In this document: positions 9,796-21,770 of the stretch, piece by piece
How the letters are laid out: the number at the start of each line of letters is the position of its first letter
Numbering within the stretch: the first letter of the stretch is position 1
Origin: Candolleomyces eurysporus
Taxonomy: Eukaryota; Basidiomycota; Agaricomycetes; Agaricales; Psathyrellaceae
Assembly: GCA_027579435.1 (NCBI GenBank)
Contig: JANBPK010000879.1
Coordinates: 1 to 64,000, forward strand
Direction of reading: 5' to 3'
DNA: 64,000 bases
Made by a program: the position numbers and the translations under genes
Notes under the pieces: generated by a model
Told to the model about the DNA's origin: nothing
The model's input: the letters and a program-made list of their open reading frames with translations, nothing else
Databases searched by the model: none

Positions 9796-11696
9796 CTATG
9801 GAAAGAAAGTTTCGTCAAATCGCAGCCCAAGAAGGGTGTCAAGGCAAACGCACAATCGCATCCTCAACAGCAGTTTCCTATTCGTAGCCTGAATGTCGTT
9901 GGCGAGCTTGATTGACCTGGCCACCAAGTCCGCTCGGTAATCCGTTTGCTTCGCTTGCAGGATCTAGATGAAATGATCGAACCATTAGAATCGACCCTCA
10001 ACGAATGAAGGGAAGCAGGACAGAGGATAGAATGAAGACATAGCCACGGACCTTGTTTTGACTATCCACCCTTCCTTGAATCTCGCCACTCTGGATGAGG
10101 CCGACGACTTGCTCCTCCACCTCCTCCACCGTCCAGCCAAACGCAGTGCTCATCCTATCCAGCCTGATTGTTGCAAATGGCTGGAAGTATAGCACCACCG
10201 CCCAGTTCCGGATCAAGTTGGTCAGGTTCTGCACATGAGGCGCGAGGTGAATGTCGACGTAGTGTCGAGTCTATTACACATGAGCGCACTGGCTGACGAT
10301 GAAAGAGGAGAAGAAGCATACCGAATATCTCGACAAAAGCTCCAGCACCACCTTGAAGTTGCTGTTCAAGTATGCCTGAACGAGTTCACGAATGTAAGGC
10401 TCCTGCTCAATGTACAAGCTGAACGTCGCATTCTCCAACAATCGGCCCTTGATGGATGCTCGCTGGAATGTCGCCAGTGCACAGAGGGTGGTGTAAATTG
10501 TGATATCGCCCGGAGCAATGAGCTGGCACAAGGCAACCACTATTCGTCAACCAATGCCGCATCCAGCTAGAAGGCCGCTCACCTTTCCAACCCAGTCTCC
10601 CAATTCCTTCGCAGGACCGATCTTGAGGAAGTATTGGCCTGCTTTTTCGTAATTTCCCTGTCCCATGTACGACAACGCGGTTGCCAGATCTAGTTTTGAC
10701 TGGACAGCGTCGCGCTCAGCCGAAGAANGTTGCCTTTTTCTTGGCAGCTGCACCAGCACCACTCGCTCCTGCACCCTCGCTAGAGCTTGCTGCGTTGGCG
10801 GCAGCAGTGGCGGCATCGAGCGCTGCATCGGCTTTGAAGACATATGTCGATAGATGGGAGTAGTTGCGTTGCTCGATTAGAAGCTATTATGAATGCAGTT
10901 GAACAGCCATCAGTTGCTTTGCCATAACACAGGAAGCGCCCACTCACCTCAAGGACGGACAAGCACATCTCCAAGACGTGTTGACTCGTTGTGCAGAATT
11001 CACGCGATTTGGTATAGTGCTTCAACGACGTTGCATAGTCTCCTACTTGTCGATAGAAATCACCAAGGTCCCGATGCGCCATCTACCCGGAAGGGGCATA
11101 GTGAGACTCGTCGTCAGCGAAGAAGGATGTGAGCAAGGGAAACTATAACACGCACCCTAATGCTCTCCTTGATCATATTATTCGTATACGTCTTCAACTC
11201 CACCTCCAACTTCCCTCGATCCGCTGCATTCTTCGCGAGAGTCTCGTCCATCCACCTCGTATCGAGTTGGGCAATCTCCATCGGATCGGGCAGCACAGTT
11301 GCACCCTCGCCTACTTGGGATTGGTTATACGCCTGGGCTTGTTCATATGCGCTCAAAAGGTTCTGGTACAGTCCTGGATCCCGCGATTGGTGGATATGTT
11401 GGACGCAGAGCTGATATGCTTCGGCCGCAATGGTTGGGCACGTCACCACGATGTGGATGAGCCTCTCAATAGCGGTTCTTCCTGCATTTTAGACGTGATT
11501 AGCTTTGATAATTCATGCTGGATCACAAAGGAGCGAATGAAACATGGAAATAAACTCGAAACGTACCTGTATAGTTCGAGATATAGCCCTCAAGATCAAA
11601 GGGGTGTGCATCGTCCACGAGCGCGATAATGGGCTTCCTGACTGACTGAGAAGATGCACCAGCCGCCTGAGCTTCCTCTATAATATCGATATCCAT
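9796..11696 (-). CDS. CSN1: COP9 signalosome subunit 1 (PCI domain)
   Basis: CSN1 is the PCI-domain scaffold subunit of the COP9 signalosome, which removes Nedd8 from cullin-RING ligases. The start ATG at 11696 gives [13 protein letters not shown]. Later exons read [21 protein letters not shown], then the Rpn7-type helical repeat block ([20 protein letters not shown] with [10 protein letters not shown]). Next come [19 protein letters not shown] and the PCI winged-helix segment ([20 protein letters not shown], then [21 protein letters not shown]). The last exon begins [17 protein letters not shown] and ends DETFFP at 9796. At least six short introns are visible. An N at 10729 breaks the frame; omitting it gives [13 protein letters not shown]. 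The upstream ATG region was copied in the esterase duplication (see 15475). Confidence 0.93.
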
Positions 11697-12292
11697 GGTC
11701 GAAGGGCTTCGTTCGTGGACGGCTGAGCAAATGGTAGTGGACGTGGAACGAATGCAAACGCGCTGATTGATGCAGTGAACAGCAGCGGCGCGTGGTCACC
11801 GGAACCGACATCTTTTATGGCAATGCCCCTATTCCAGCCAACCGCCGGACCAAGACTCGTTGAGCTCTGCTCTTGCTCGCGCACTGAACGAAGCTGGACC
11901 AAATCCCTCCCTCCCGCGTTGATTCTTATTGCTCAGTGGCCCAAGTCGCACTATAACACGGTCTTCGGCGATCATGGCATTCAACGTCACGCCAAGGCAG
12001 CGTCAAGGGGCTTCAGCGCGAGGTCAAGTTTCCTGACATTTCACAGTACATCTTCTCCGAGGTCCCCTTCAGCTCAGGGGAAAGATCTGCGAGTAGATCT
12101 CTCTCTCAGGCGAGGCATTCAGCGCCTTGACAATCCCTCATCAATTAATCATTGCCCGCTAGGGAACCGACCAACGGATACGGATAGCATCTAACCGAGA
12201 GCGCTGAGCTTAGATCTGCATATGCTGCTCGGCGGCAACAGCAACGGTAACGCAAAGTTAACGAACCCAACGGACCACAGAATCTTGCGAGG
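11697..12292. other. Intergenic region between divergent CSN1 and esterase 1
   Basis: A shared upstream region of about 600 bp. A diverged copy lies at roughly 15490-16170 in front of esterase 2, so open frames here are promoter sequence rather than genes. No other feature seen. Confidence 0.6.
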
Positions 12293-12300
12293 TATAAAAG
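12293..12300 (+). promoter_or_regulatory. TATA box of esterase 1
   Basis: TATAAAAG lies 47 bases before the start codon. The matching position before esterase 2 (16171-16180) reads CATTAAAAGG, a degraded version. Confidence 0.6.
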
Positions 12301-12339
12301 AGAGCACGATTCAAAGTAGGAACTTAACACCAGTGCACA

Positions 12340-14770
12340 ATGCGCATCTTAACAAGCCCTTTCTTTCTCCTCCTCTCCCTGCTCACAACCGTCCAGGCTG
12401 TCCCCGAGATTAAGCTTGGGCGAACAGCTCTTTCTGGACGAGATGTTAGTTCCAGAGTCGAGTTCTACGGTGGTAGGCCTCTTGACATATGCTAATTGAA
12501 GCTGTCATACTAAACCCCGTTGGTGTCTGCAGGAATACCGTTTGCTGAGCCACCAGTTGGAGCTCTCCGTTTGCGCCCTCCGATCCTGAAGACTCGTTTG
12601 AATGCCCATAGATTCAATGCGAGTGGGTACGGAAAGGGATGCATTCAGCCAGTATGCTTCTTTTTCTGTTTCTCATTGGGAACCTAACCAAAGTACATCT
12701 ATTCACCCTTTTCTGCAGCTGGCAGATCCTTCGACCGTGTCAGAGGACTGTTTGACTATCAATGTCCATCGTCCTAAGGGCTTAAAAGCATCGGCTAAGC
12801 TCCCGGTAGTGAGTGTCATGAAACTTGTGTTCGGCATCCACTCTAACATAAAATTGGCAGTTGTTTTGGACGTACGTATTTTGGCTACGTTAATAGCTCA
12901 CGCATCTTATTTGGTGATTGTATAGCTACGGTGGCGGATTCGTGATCGGTTCTTCGAACACTTACAATGGCAGCGAAATAGTGGAACGAAGCGTTGCTCG
13001 GGTTTGTGTTGGCTGGAAATTCTGCACTCGGCCTGAGGCTTATGATTTTTTCCAGGGTACTCCTCTCATCTTCGTCAATTTCAATTATCGTTTAGGACCT
13101 TTGGGATTCCCTCAGGGCCAAGAAGGTGCCGTGATTCCAATTCCGCCTCAGCTCGTATTGACGGTTCTGTCCCCTCTTTAGCCGACTACCAGAGGTCGCT
13201 CAACCTGGGAGTGTTAGACCTGATGACCGCGCTGGAATGGGTCCAGGAAAACATCGAATCGTTTGGAGGAGACAAGAAGAAGGTTATTCTCAATCATGAT
13301 CATGAATTGAGTGTTTCATGGCACAATTAACGGGATTTACAGGTTACTATTTTCGGAGAGAGTGCTGGTTCTATCCTGACTGGGCTCCTCTACATGAATC
13401 CTGAGCTTGAAAACTTGGCGAGAGGTGCTGTAAGTCTAGGGCCAGCACTTTCCCTGTACGACATGCTCATCGACTTCATTCTAGATCATGGAGTCCGGTT
13501 CGCCCAATAGCGTTCCTGCTTTCTACCCCAGTCGCAATGAGCCAGCTTGGGAACATTTCGTTGAAAATGTTGCTTCCTGTGCTTCCATTGCTACGACCGG
13601 GCACACTTTCTCTTGCCTTCGCAATGTCACTACCGAGGAAATTACTGCAGGTCTCTTCCAAAGCATTGGGCGGGAACAATTGAATGTTATTTGGACGCCG
13701 GTTATTGACACTCGTCCAGGAAGCGTTTATCCCGACTTGGCTTCTCGCCTTTACTCCAAGGGCCGGTTTTCCAGAATCCCATTTATCGCTGGAACCAACC
13801 TTGACGAAGGTATAATTTTATTCTCATTTTCTCGGTAGCTGGCGCTCGTATTGATCGGTGGCTCCTATAGGCACCTTCTTCGCAAGCCGCGAAAGCTTGT
13901 CAAACCAGGCACTCAAGGACAGTCTCGTAGCCGTCAGCTCGCCGCGTTCCGGCTCCCAGGCTGAGGATGCTCTCGGTGCTGCTTTTGATCAGGTGCTGAC
14001 GCTGTACCCCGAAGATCCTGCTGTTGGTTCTCCCTATGGGACTGGCAACGAGCTGTTCGGCTTACCTCTTTCGTACAAGAGGCACGCATCCATCCGTGAG
14101 TTTCTTACCTTTTCTTCAATAAATATTATGCTGAAATACTTGCTAGTTGGTGACCTCGTCTTTGATGCGCCGCGTCGTATGCTTTCGGAAGCTGCAGCTA
14201 ACGCGGGAATTAAATCTTATGGTTACCGCTTCACTCAGCCCCAGTCTGAACCTTCAACTGGAGGTACACTTCAGCATCTTGAACCTCCTCCCTTTTTTGC
14301 TTACGCATCAACACCGAATTCTAGTTGTCCACGGTTCGGAAATCCAATTTGTCTTTGGCCAGGTTCCCCCGACTGGTCCAGACAACCTACCTCCGTTTAT
14401 GCTCACCTACGGAAACGCCGATGAAGCTGGAAGAACTGCCAGTAAGATCATGATGGACTATTGGATCTCGTTCGCCGTTTCTCTGAGCCCTAATGATGGC
14501 AAGGGAATGAAGCGTAAGTAACTGACTCTGTCCGGGCTTGGGCAAGTGTATTAATGTTGTTTCGTTTTCTCTTCTTCGTAGGTCCGCATTGGCCTCAGTA
14601 TACGCCTTCGAAGAAGGTAAGCCAGTCACCTTTGTCTTTGTGACCGACCTAATATTCCGAACAAGGTTCTCATGCAATTGCGTGGAGGAAATATGACGGT
14701 GATTCCGGATGATTATCGCAAGGAGCAGATCAATTTCCTTCTTGAAAACGCGGCGGTCCTTCAGCATTGA
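12340..14770 (+). CDS. Secreted type-B carboxylesterase/lipase 1, 14 exons
   Basis: An alpha/beta-hydrolase of the COesterase family (Candida rugosa lipase-like), hydrolysing carboxylic esters outside the cell. The start MRILTSPFFLLLSLLTTVQA is a clear signal peptide. The oxyanion-hole segment is YGGGF. The nucleophile Ser is in FGESAGS (from 13343), the acid is the Glu of GTNLDEGT (about 13805), and the His is in VVHGSEIQFVFG (about 14330). All 14 exons join in frame. One is an 11-nt micro-exon (12861-12871) that supplies L-F-W-T before YGGGF. Other exons: 12340-12472, 12533-12651, 12719-12808, 12926-13001, 13056-13125, 13182-13282, 13343-13429, 13485-13809, 13871-14095, 14147-14263, 14325-14513, 14582-14615, 14666-14770. 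Tandem partner of the gene at 16221; the product lacks any obvious membrane anchor. Confidence 0.95.
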
Positions 14771-15039
14771 TTTACCCATTGCTTCATTTGAATAGTGTTC
14801 ATGAAGAGTTTCATGGAGTGTTTCTTGTGCTGATTGCTTTTTTCATATAGTACTGGTACCGTGTAGTACTTAGATCGCGGCACTAATACACTACCATATA
14901 CCCCAATGCGCAAGTGCGATAGGAGGAGGAAACGATTGACTTTCAAAATCGATGAAGCCTCACCAGGTATCCAAGGTAGTAAGCGCACGCTAACCTCTGC
15001 GGCAAGAGTTCGACAAACAATCCTAATTACAAGGCCAAT

Positions 15040-15450
15040 TCAGAGATAACTGGAAGTGAGTATATTCCAGAGAAACATGACGTGTAATAAGTGGCCTTTT
15101 CATGCAGGAACACATTATGAGTTCCATTGGTTGTGCCGAACAGAATGTTGTAGGATCGGCGCCGTAACGACTCCATGTCCACAAGATGTGCAGAGGCTCT
15201 GACGCTTAGTACTGAGTTGTAAAAGTCACGGTTGCGGGTGTGATGGAACAGTCGTTGCCAGCGTCGTCGTCGGTCCAGTAGTGTTGGTACTAGTAGGACC
15301 GTTTCCAGGGTCCGCAACAGGCCCTCAGTTTTGCTTAAGCATAAACACTTCTCCGGAAGTGTCGCCAGAACGTAGAGGTTCTCTCCTGTCGGGCTGAAGA
15401 CAAGACCGACAGGACGGAAGCAACCTAACCGACCACTATAAACACCGACT
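15040..15450 (-). pseudogene. 3' fragment of the pyranose dehydrogenase gene
   Basis: On the minus strand, GCFRPVGLVFSPTGENLYV matches GCFRPVGLVFNPTGENLYV of the dehydrogenase at 19030-21770. The following linker and CBM1 region are recognisable but scrambled by indels. The adjoining 14771-15030 also matches 18635-18930. The fragment was carried along in the tandem duplication of the esterase and is not expected to be expressed. Confidence 0.85.
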
Positions 15451-16220
15451 ATCAACGCAGACACAGACACAACGACGCGCCCATCTATGATATTGATATT
15501 TATGGTCAACAGCCCTCGTTCAGTGGATGCTTGAGTCAATCGTCCTGGTCGTGTAACGAAGGCAAACGCGCTGCTTGATGCAGTTTCGGAACAGCGTGGC
15601 CACCGACGATCATTACGGCAATCACCCTATTCTGGGCAAAGAACTGATCTCTTTGAGCCTTGCTCTTACCCAGCCACACTACAGCACGGATCCGGTGATC
15701 ATGGTTTCCTTTCAGACACCACCGCCCAACGTCACGTCGAGGCGAGATTATGTTTCCTGACATCTAATCGGAAACCTATCCCGAGATCCCCTCCAGCTCA
15801 GGAGAACGATCTGATAGTAGAAGTCACTATCATGCCAGCCCTTCTCATGACACGAAGGATTTGCAGGGGAGCTTCCTAGCCCAGTCGTTGCGGAATCCTG
15901 AAATTCGAATTGGCCAACTTCGTGGAAATCACTCGATTAAAGATGAGTCGACCCTCACCTTCCTTGTAATTCTTTGCCCGCATTGTCGAAACGGCGGGCA
16001 ACATTGTGGATTATTTCACAGGAATTCAAGGACTTGAGAATTGCTCCATTACTTACCGGAGGACTTACCAACGGATAACGGATGGCATGCAACCGAGTGT
16101 ACTGCTCGGCGGCAGCAATGGTTCCGCAAGTTTGACAGGCCTGACCCACGATACACAGACTCTTGCAAGGCATTAAAAGGAGCACCACTCAAGCACGAGC
16201 TCAGCACCAGTATACTTGAC

Positions 16221-18634
16221 ATGTTAGCAAGTCCTTTTTTCCCGCTCCTCCTCTCCTCGCTTGTAGTCGTCCAGGCTATCCCAGAGATCAAGCTTGGGAA
16301 AACGACTCTGTCTGGACGAGATATCAGCCCCAGGGTCGAGTTTTATGGGGGTAGGCCTCTGTTACATCCTAATTGAACATGTGGTGCTAAACCCCCGGGT
16401 ATCTACCTGTAGGGATACCTTTCGCTGAGCCGCCAGTTGGAGCTCTCCGTTTGCGGCCTCCGATTCTGAAGACCCGGTTGGATGCCAGAATATTCAACGC
16501 GAGCGAGTACGGAAAGGGATGCCTTCAACCAGTACGTTTCGTCTCTAGTAACAAGTAAAGCTATTCACCCCTTTTTTCCAGTTTGCAGACCCTTCCACGT
16601 TGTCCGAGGACTGTTTAACTATCAATATTCATCGTCCCAAGGGCCTGAAATCGTCGGCCAAACTTCCTGTAGTGAGTGTCACGGAACAAGGGTTAGGCAT
16701 CCATTCTAACATAAATTCGGCAGTTGTTTTGGACGTACGTATTTTGGGACATCCCTACGTTCATCGCCCTTATTGAATGATCCAATAGTTACGGCGGTGG
16801 ATTCGGGGTCGGTTCTTCGAATACTTACAATGGCAGCGAAATAGTTGAACGAAGTGTGGCTCGGGTTAGTATTTCATCGATAATCCTGCATTGACCATAA
16901 GGCTGATGATTTGCTTCAGGGTACTCCTCTCATTTTTGTCAACTTTAATTATCGTTTAGGACCTTTGGGATTCCCTCAGGGTCAAGAAGGTGCGTCGGTT
17001 ATGATTTCACCCTAGCTCGTATTCACGCTTCAGTCACCCTCTCCAGCTGACGATCAGAGGTCGCTCAACCTGGGAGTGCTAGACCTAATGGCTGCTTTGG
17101 AATGGGTTCAGGCAAAAATCGGATTTTTTGGAGGAGACAAGGAGAAGGTTTTATTTCTCCATCAAACGTGAACCGAGTCCAAAGAATACTCAGATAAATC
17201 ACAGGTTACGATTTTCGGAGAGAGTGCTGGTTCAATTATGACCGGGCTACTCTATATGAACCCTGAGCTTGAACACTGGGCGAGAGGTGCTGTAAGTCGA
17301 ACGTCGTATCCCCGACTACAGTATACTTACCATATAGTACGTATTGTAGATCATGCAGTCTGGTTCGTCGAACAGCTTCCCTGGATTCCGTGCCAGTCGC
17401 CACGAATTAGCTTGGCAACATTTCGTTGGGAATGTTACCTCTTGTGCTTCCACCGCGACCAGTGGGTATACGTTGCCTTGCCTTCGCAACGCCACTACCG
17501 AAGAAATTATCACTGGACTCCACCGAGCCGTTACTCTGGAAAACTTGGTCTCAAATTTTGTTTGGATACCAACTCTCGACCCTCGTGCAGGCAGCGTTTA
17601 TCCTGACCTGTCTTCTCGCCTTTATTCAAAGGGCCGGTTTTCTCGGATCCCATTTATCACTGGAACCAATCTTGACGAAGGTTTATTGATCTCATTTTCT
17701 CGGTGACCGAACATCGATTCACGAATTCGTTAGGAACCTCTTCCGCAAACCATGAAAGTTTGTCAGATCAAGCACTCAAGGACGGTATGGTAGCCTTCAG
17801 TTTGCCGCGTTCTGGGTCAGATGATGCACTTGATGCTGCTATAAGGCAGGTACTTACGCTGTACCCCGAGGACCCTTCTGTCGGCTCGCCTTATGGGACC
17901 GGCGACGAGTTGTTTGGCTTACCTGCCTCCTATAAGAGGCATGCATCCATCGGTGAGTCTCATGGCTTTTTATCGATCGATATTATGCTACAATCCTGTT
18001 AGTTGGCGACCTTGTATTTGATGCACCGCGTCGTATGCTTTCCGTAGCTGCAGCCAAGGCAGGAGTTAAATCATATGGGTACCAATTTACTCAGCCTCAA
18101 CCTGAACGCTCAACTGGAGGTACGCATCTTGAGCCTTTTTCACTTCTTTTGCTTGGTCATCGATACCGGACCATCGAATCCTAGTTGCCCACAGCTCGGA
18201 AGTCCAATTTGTTTTCGGCCAGGTTCCCCCGACTGGTCCAGGCAACCTACCTACGACCATGCTCACTTACGGAAATGCCGATGAAGCTGCCAGAAATGTC
18301 AGCACGATCATGATGGACTACTGGATCTCGTTCGCCGTTTCTCTGAACCCTAATGATGGCAAGGGAATTAAGCGTCAGTAATTGACTCCATTCGGGCGCC
18401 TGGGCCAACGGGTTAACGCCTATTCGATTTCTCTCTCTTACAGGTCCGCATTGGCCCCAGTATACACGTTCAAAGAAGGTGAGCCACGGTCACCTTTGTG
18501 CTTGTGACCGACCTAATATTCTGAACAAGGTCCTCATGCAACTACATGGAGGAAATGTGACAATCATTCCGGACAATTATCGCAAGGAGCAGATTAATTT
18601 CCTTCTTGAGAACGCGGCGGTCCTTCGACATTAA
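16221..18634 (+). CDS. Secreted type-B carboxylesterase/lipase 2
   Basis: Tandem paralogue of the gene at 12340 with the same 14-exon plan, including the 11-nt micro-exon (16724-16734). The signal peptide is MLASPFFPLLLSSLVVVQA. The nucleophile segment FGESAGS, the acid in GTNLDEG and the catalytic-His segment are kept. The last reads VAHSSEVQFVFG instead of VVHGSEIQFVFG, so the residue after His is Ser, not Gly. The first exons join in frame (16221-16350, 16413-16531, 16582-16671, 16724-16734, 16789-16864) and the last ends VLRH at 18634. I found no disabling change. The TATA box is degraded compared with copy 1, so expression may differ. Substrate preference cannot be read from sequence. 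Confidence 0.92.
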
Positions 18635-19029
18635 CGATTCATCCATTGCTTCCTTTGATCAATGTTCATGGAACATTTCTCTTGTGCCGATCGTCATTTC
18701 ATCTAGTACTGGGCTCGGTGTAGTATTCAGATCACGGCTCCAATATACTAGCATATACCAATGCGCGAGTGCGATGCGAGGGGGAAATTGTTGGCTTTGA
18801 AAGTTGGTGAAGACTGAAGACGCTCGCCAAGTAACTTGACTGGCACCTCTTCCGAGGATTGTAGCCTGCTGAGGCCGTGAGCGCGCACTAATCTTCGCGG
18901 CATCCGATCAAGTGGCGGGATTATGGCAGCTCGGAAAGCAATTTCAATTAGAGGGCCAATTCAGACTCGGAGAGAGGCTTGAAAGTACATATATTACAGA
19001 GAAAAACATCGCATGTGATACGTAGCCTT

Positions 19030-21770
19030 TCACGCAGGAACGCATTGCGAGTACCATTGGTTGATCTGAAAAGAATAGATCGTGAGATTGATAAAGTAAC
19101 GGCGGGACCGTAACTCCAGTTTACTCACCGACTGGCACACAGCACCCGCAGCACATTGCGTAGGGCCCGACCAACCTTGACCTCCACTGGAATACACAGT
19201 CAACCAGGGTTGCAAAGGACACTCTGAGGTTTCAAAAACGTACCATTGTCCATACATGGTCTGCAAAGGTCCTGCCGGTTGAGTTGTAGTCACGGTCGTG
19301 GGCGTTGGGACAGTCACTGTCGGTGTCGTCGGTGTCGGCTGAGAAGTGATGGTGGTGGTAGGACCGGTTCCAGGATTGGTAACAGGCCCTGAGTTTCGCT
19401 TCAGCATGAACACCTCTCCAGAAGTGTCGCTAGAGACGTAAAGGTTCTCTCCAGTCGGGTTGAAGACCAGACCAACCGGGCGGAAGCAACCTAAATGACC
19501 ACGATGTTAACACCGACGCGTTTTATGTAGAGAGGCAAACGTAAAGACGCACCTGAGGCACATTGAGCCTCGGTCTTGGTATTCCACAAGACGTCTCGCC
19601 AGGTGTTCTTGGTACCGGCAAGATCTACAGTCGGAGACCATTCGCCACTCGCAGAGAATCGCCCAGGAACAGAAACAACTTTATAACCCTGAGGTGGCTG
19701 TCGGTTCCAACTTCCGTGCATCGCAGCATACATATTCGTATCGCTTCCCAAACCGAACTTCATATCGAGAGGAGCTGAGTGAGGAGGAAGCACAACAGTC
19801 GGTTTGACCGAATTCTGGTTGCACCAGTCGTCTGAGTATTGGCCGTTCGGGTTCTGGACGAACCAGTCACCAACGTTGAAGCGCTTATCGGTGAAATCGC
19901 TGGGCTCCCAGACGGTGAAGCAGTAAGGATAACCACCGAAGATGTTTTGTGGGTTCTCAGGGTCTCCCACTAAATCATCTTGTCAGTCAAAGCAATGATG
20001 AGATTTCGTCCAACCCGACGTACAGTTGTAGACTTTCTCAGCCGGATTGTTGATATGGACATCTCTGTTCTGCCCGTTGATAACTCGGTAAGCGTTATCG
20101 AGGGAGTTTTCTAAGAATTGGAGTGTTCAGTTCCAGAATACGAGAAGGTCATATGCATCGGGTCGCTCACCGATACTGTGCACAATACCGGCCCTATCTT
20201 GAGCGACGCCAACATGGTTTCGCAAGCCATAGCTTTCAGAAAGAGATTAGCTTACTGCATCAGAAAGACGATAGAACGACATTACCCCATCATCCTGCCA
20301 TATTGGCTGCTATTGAAAGGCGTACCGCCGGAAGGCAGGGTTCGTAAATCGAACACCTTGATGGCTGCACGACCAGTCGCCGGTTGGAAGGATGGGAGAT
20401 CGATGTTATCGTTAGAGCCAACACTAATGATGATCAAGTTGGGATTCTTTTTCGAGACCAGGAGGGTCCTCGTGAAGTGGTACCAGTTGTACATTCTAGT
20501 TACAGCTGGTCAGTAAAAATGGTAGTTGACTGGGTAAGAAATACGACGCACCCGGTAACCAGTGTCCTCCTGTTAGTTGCGGTCATAGTATCAGGGTTAT
20601 AATCCCAGACCCAAGCGATATCACCAGAGCTTAACATTGACCAAGATTAAGAGCAATCGAATGCAGGATAAGCGAAAACACACACCTGGCATAAAGCTGG
20701 TTCCCGGCCNGGTTGAAATCGATACCATGGTTAGGTCCGTTGTCCTGGACGATCGTCTTGCTGCTTGTAACGCAACCGTCCGCATTCAAAGTGTGTCCAG
20801 TGACCCCCTTATTACGCTCCACGACAATCAAGTTGCCCTTAGTATCCATCGCAATACCACGAGGAGTTGAGAGTCGGCCAAGGACAGGCATGAAACGCCA
20901 CCCGGAGGCTACGGACATGGCATAACTCGGCTGAGGTGCACCAGGGCAACTGTTGGCGCTACTAGTAGGCAGCGGTGGTGTGGTCGTGGTTGGTGTTCCA
21001 CCACCAGAGAGCGGAGGAGCATTCTGATACTGAGAAAGAACGGAACTGTAGCTGTTGGTGTGGGCGTTAGCCGTGTTCAGAGTATACTGCCCGGCCAAGG
21101 TGTGCCGGTAAAGGTCAGAAGCAGAGCTCTCAGGGGTCAATGGCTTGATGGACCCGTGGACAGCGAAACCGAAGGTAGCACCGGCAGAATTAAGGTTGAT
21201 TCCACCTGTTCCGCCGGACCAGGTCGTGCAGTTCTGTGTTGGATCTCGGTCAGCGATGCACATAAAATCAAGAATAAATAAGTCTACCTGGCAGCGGAAG
21301 ACGATACGCTGATGTGTTCCGTTGACACCAGAACTACCGAGCACGGTAACCACGGGGCCAGAGATGGGGGACGGTGACGAGTAGGCCCTGTTGAGCCAAA
21401 GAAAGAGTGAGAAAGATGACACAAGCCAGTAGAAAAGATCGCGACATACGCAACGTAACGAGGAGAAACCACAGGAGTGTTAGCGTTATTCAACCAGCCC
21501 ACAATCAACAAGTTCGATCGCATTCCACCGCCAAGACTATTACCCAGATATCCGACGGTCGAAGGCCCAGTGTAAATGCCGATGAACTCATTGGATGTCG
21601 GTTGCAGAGGCGGGAAAAGGTACGCATATGACGTATCAAGGATCGAGTCGTAGTATCGTTGGAAGCCCGCGACATTCGTTATTGGGTCAGTCCATTGTGC
21701 TGACTGAGCTCGAACCCCGGATAGAGCTAGAAGCAGTTTAGCAGAAGGTATTTCGCTAATGAGGGACCGA
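19030..21770 (-). CDS. Pyranose dehydrogenase: AA8 cytochrome + AA12 PQQ domain + CBM1
   Basis: This matches the three-part architecture of Coprinopsis pyranose dehydrogenase. After the signal-like AKLLLALSGVRAQS comes a cytochrome-b (AA8) domain: PTSNEFIGIYTGPSTVGYLG, GGGMRSNLLIVGW, and TVLGSSGVNGTHQRIVFRCQ with NCTTW. A Thr/Pro linker leads into the PQQ-dependent beta-propeller (AA12): STPRGIAMDTKGNLIVVER, NLIIISVGSNDNID, AAMHGSWNRQPPQGYK, CFRPVGLVFNPTGENLYV. A second Thr/Pro linker precedes a C-terminal CBM1 assembled across two introns (YGQCGGQGWSGPTQCAAGAVC then NQWYSQCVPA), stop at 19030. The enzyme oxidises sugars at the cell exterior and can pass electrons to lytic polysaccharide monooxygenases (family knowledge). 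No start codon adjoins the signal-peptide core; the inverted-repeat element at 21771 begins there. Confidence 0.9.

Larger units (their letters stand above)
11690..19500. repeat. Tandem segmental duplication, two units of about 3.8 kb
   Basis: Unit 1 (about 11690-15450) and unit 2 (about 15475-19500) each contain the CSN1 start-codon region, the esterase with its promoter, and the 3' exons of the dehydrogenase. At the junction near 15450-15480 a dehydrogenase intron sequence passes directly into a copy of the CSN1 start region: GATATTGATATTTATGGTC, compared with GATATCGATATCCATGGTC at 11687. Divergence is moderate, so the event is not very recent. Confidence 0.8.

Noticed and set aside
11678..12194. 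Overlapping open frames on both strands upstream of esterase 1
   Set aside because: The region is duplicated before esterase 2, where the frames are not kept, so it is promoter sequence.
15027..15539. 170-codon frame as a functional gene
   Set aside because: Only the GCFRPVGLVFSPTGENLYV part is homologous to anything (the dehydrogenase); the remainder is frameshifted linker and fused CSN1 upstream sequence.
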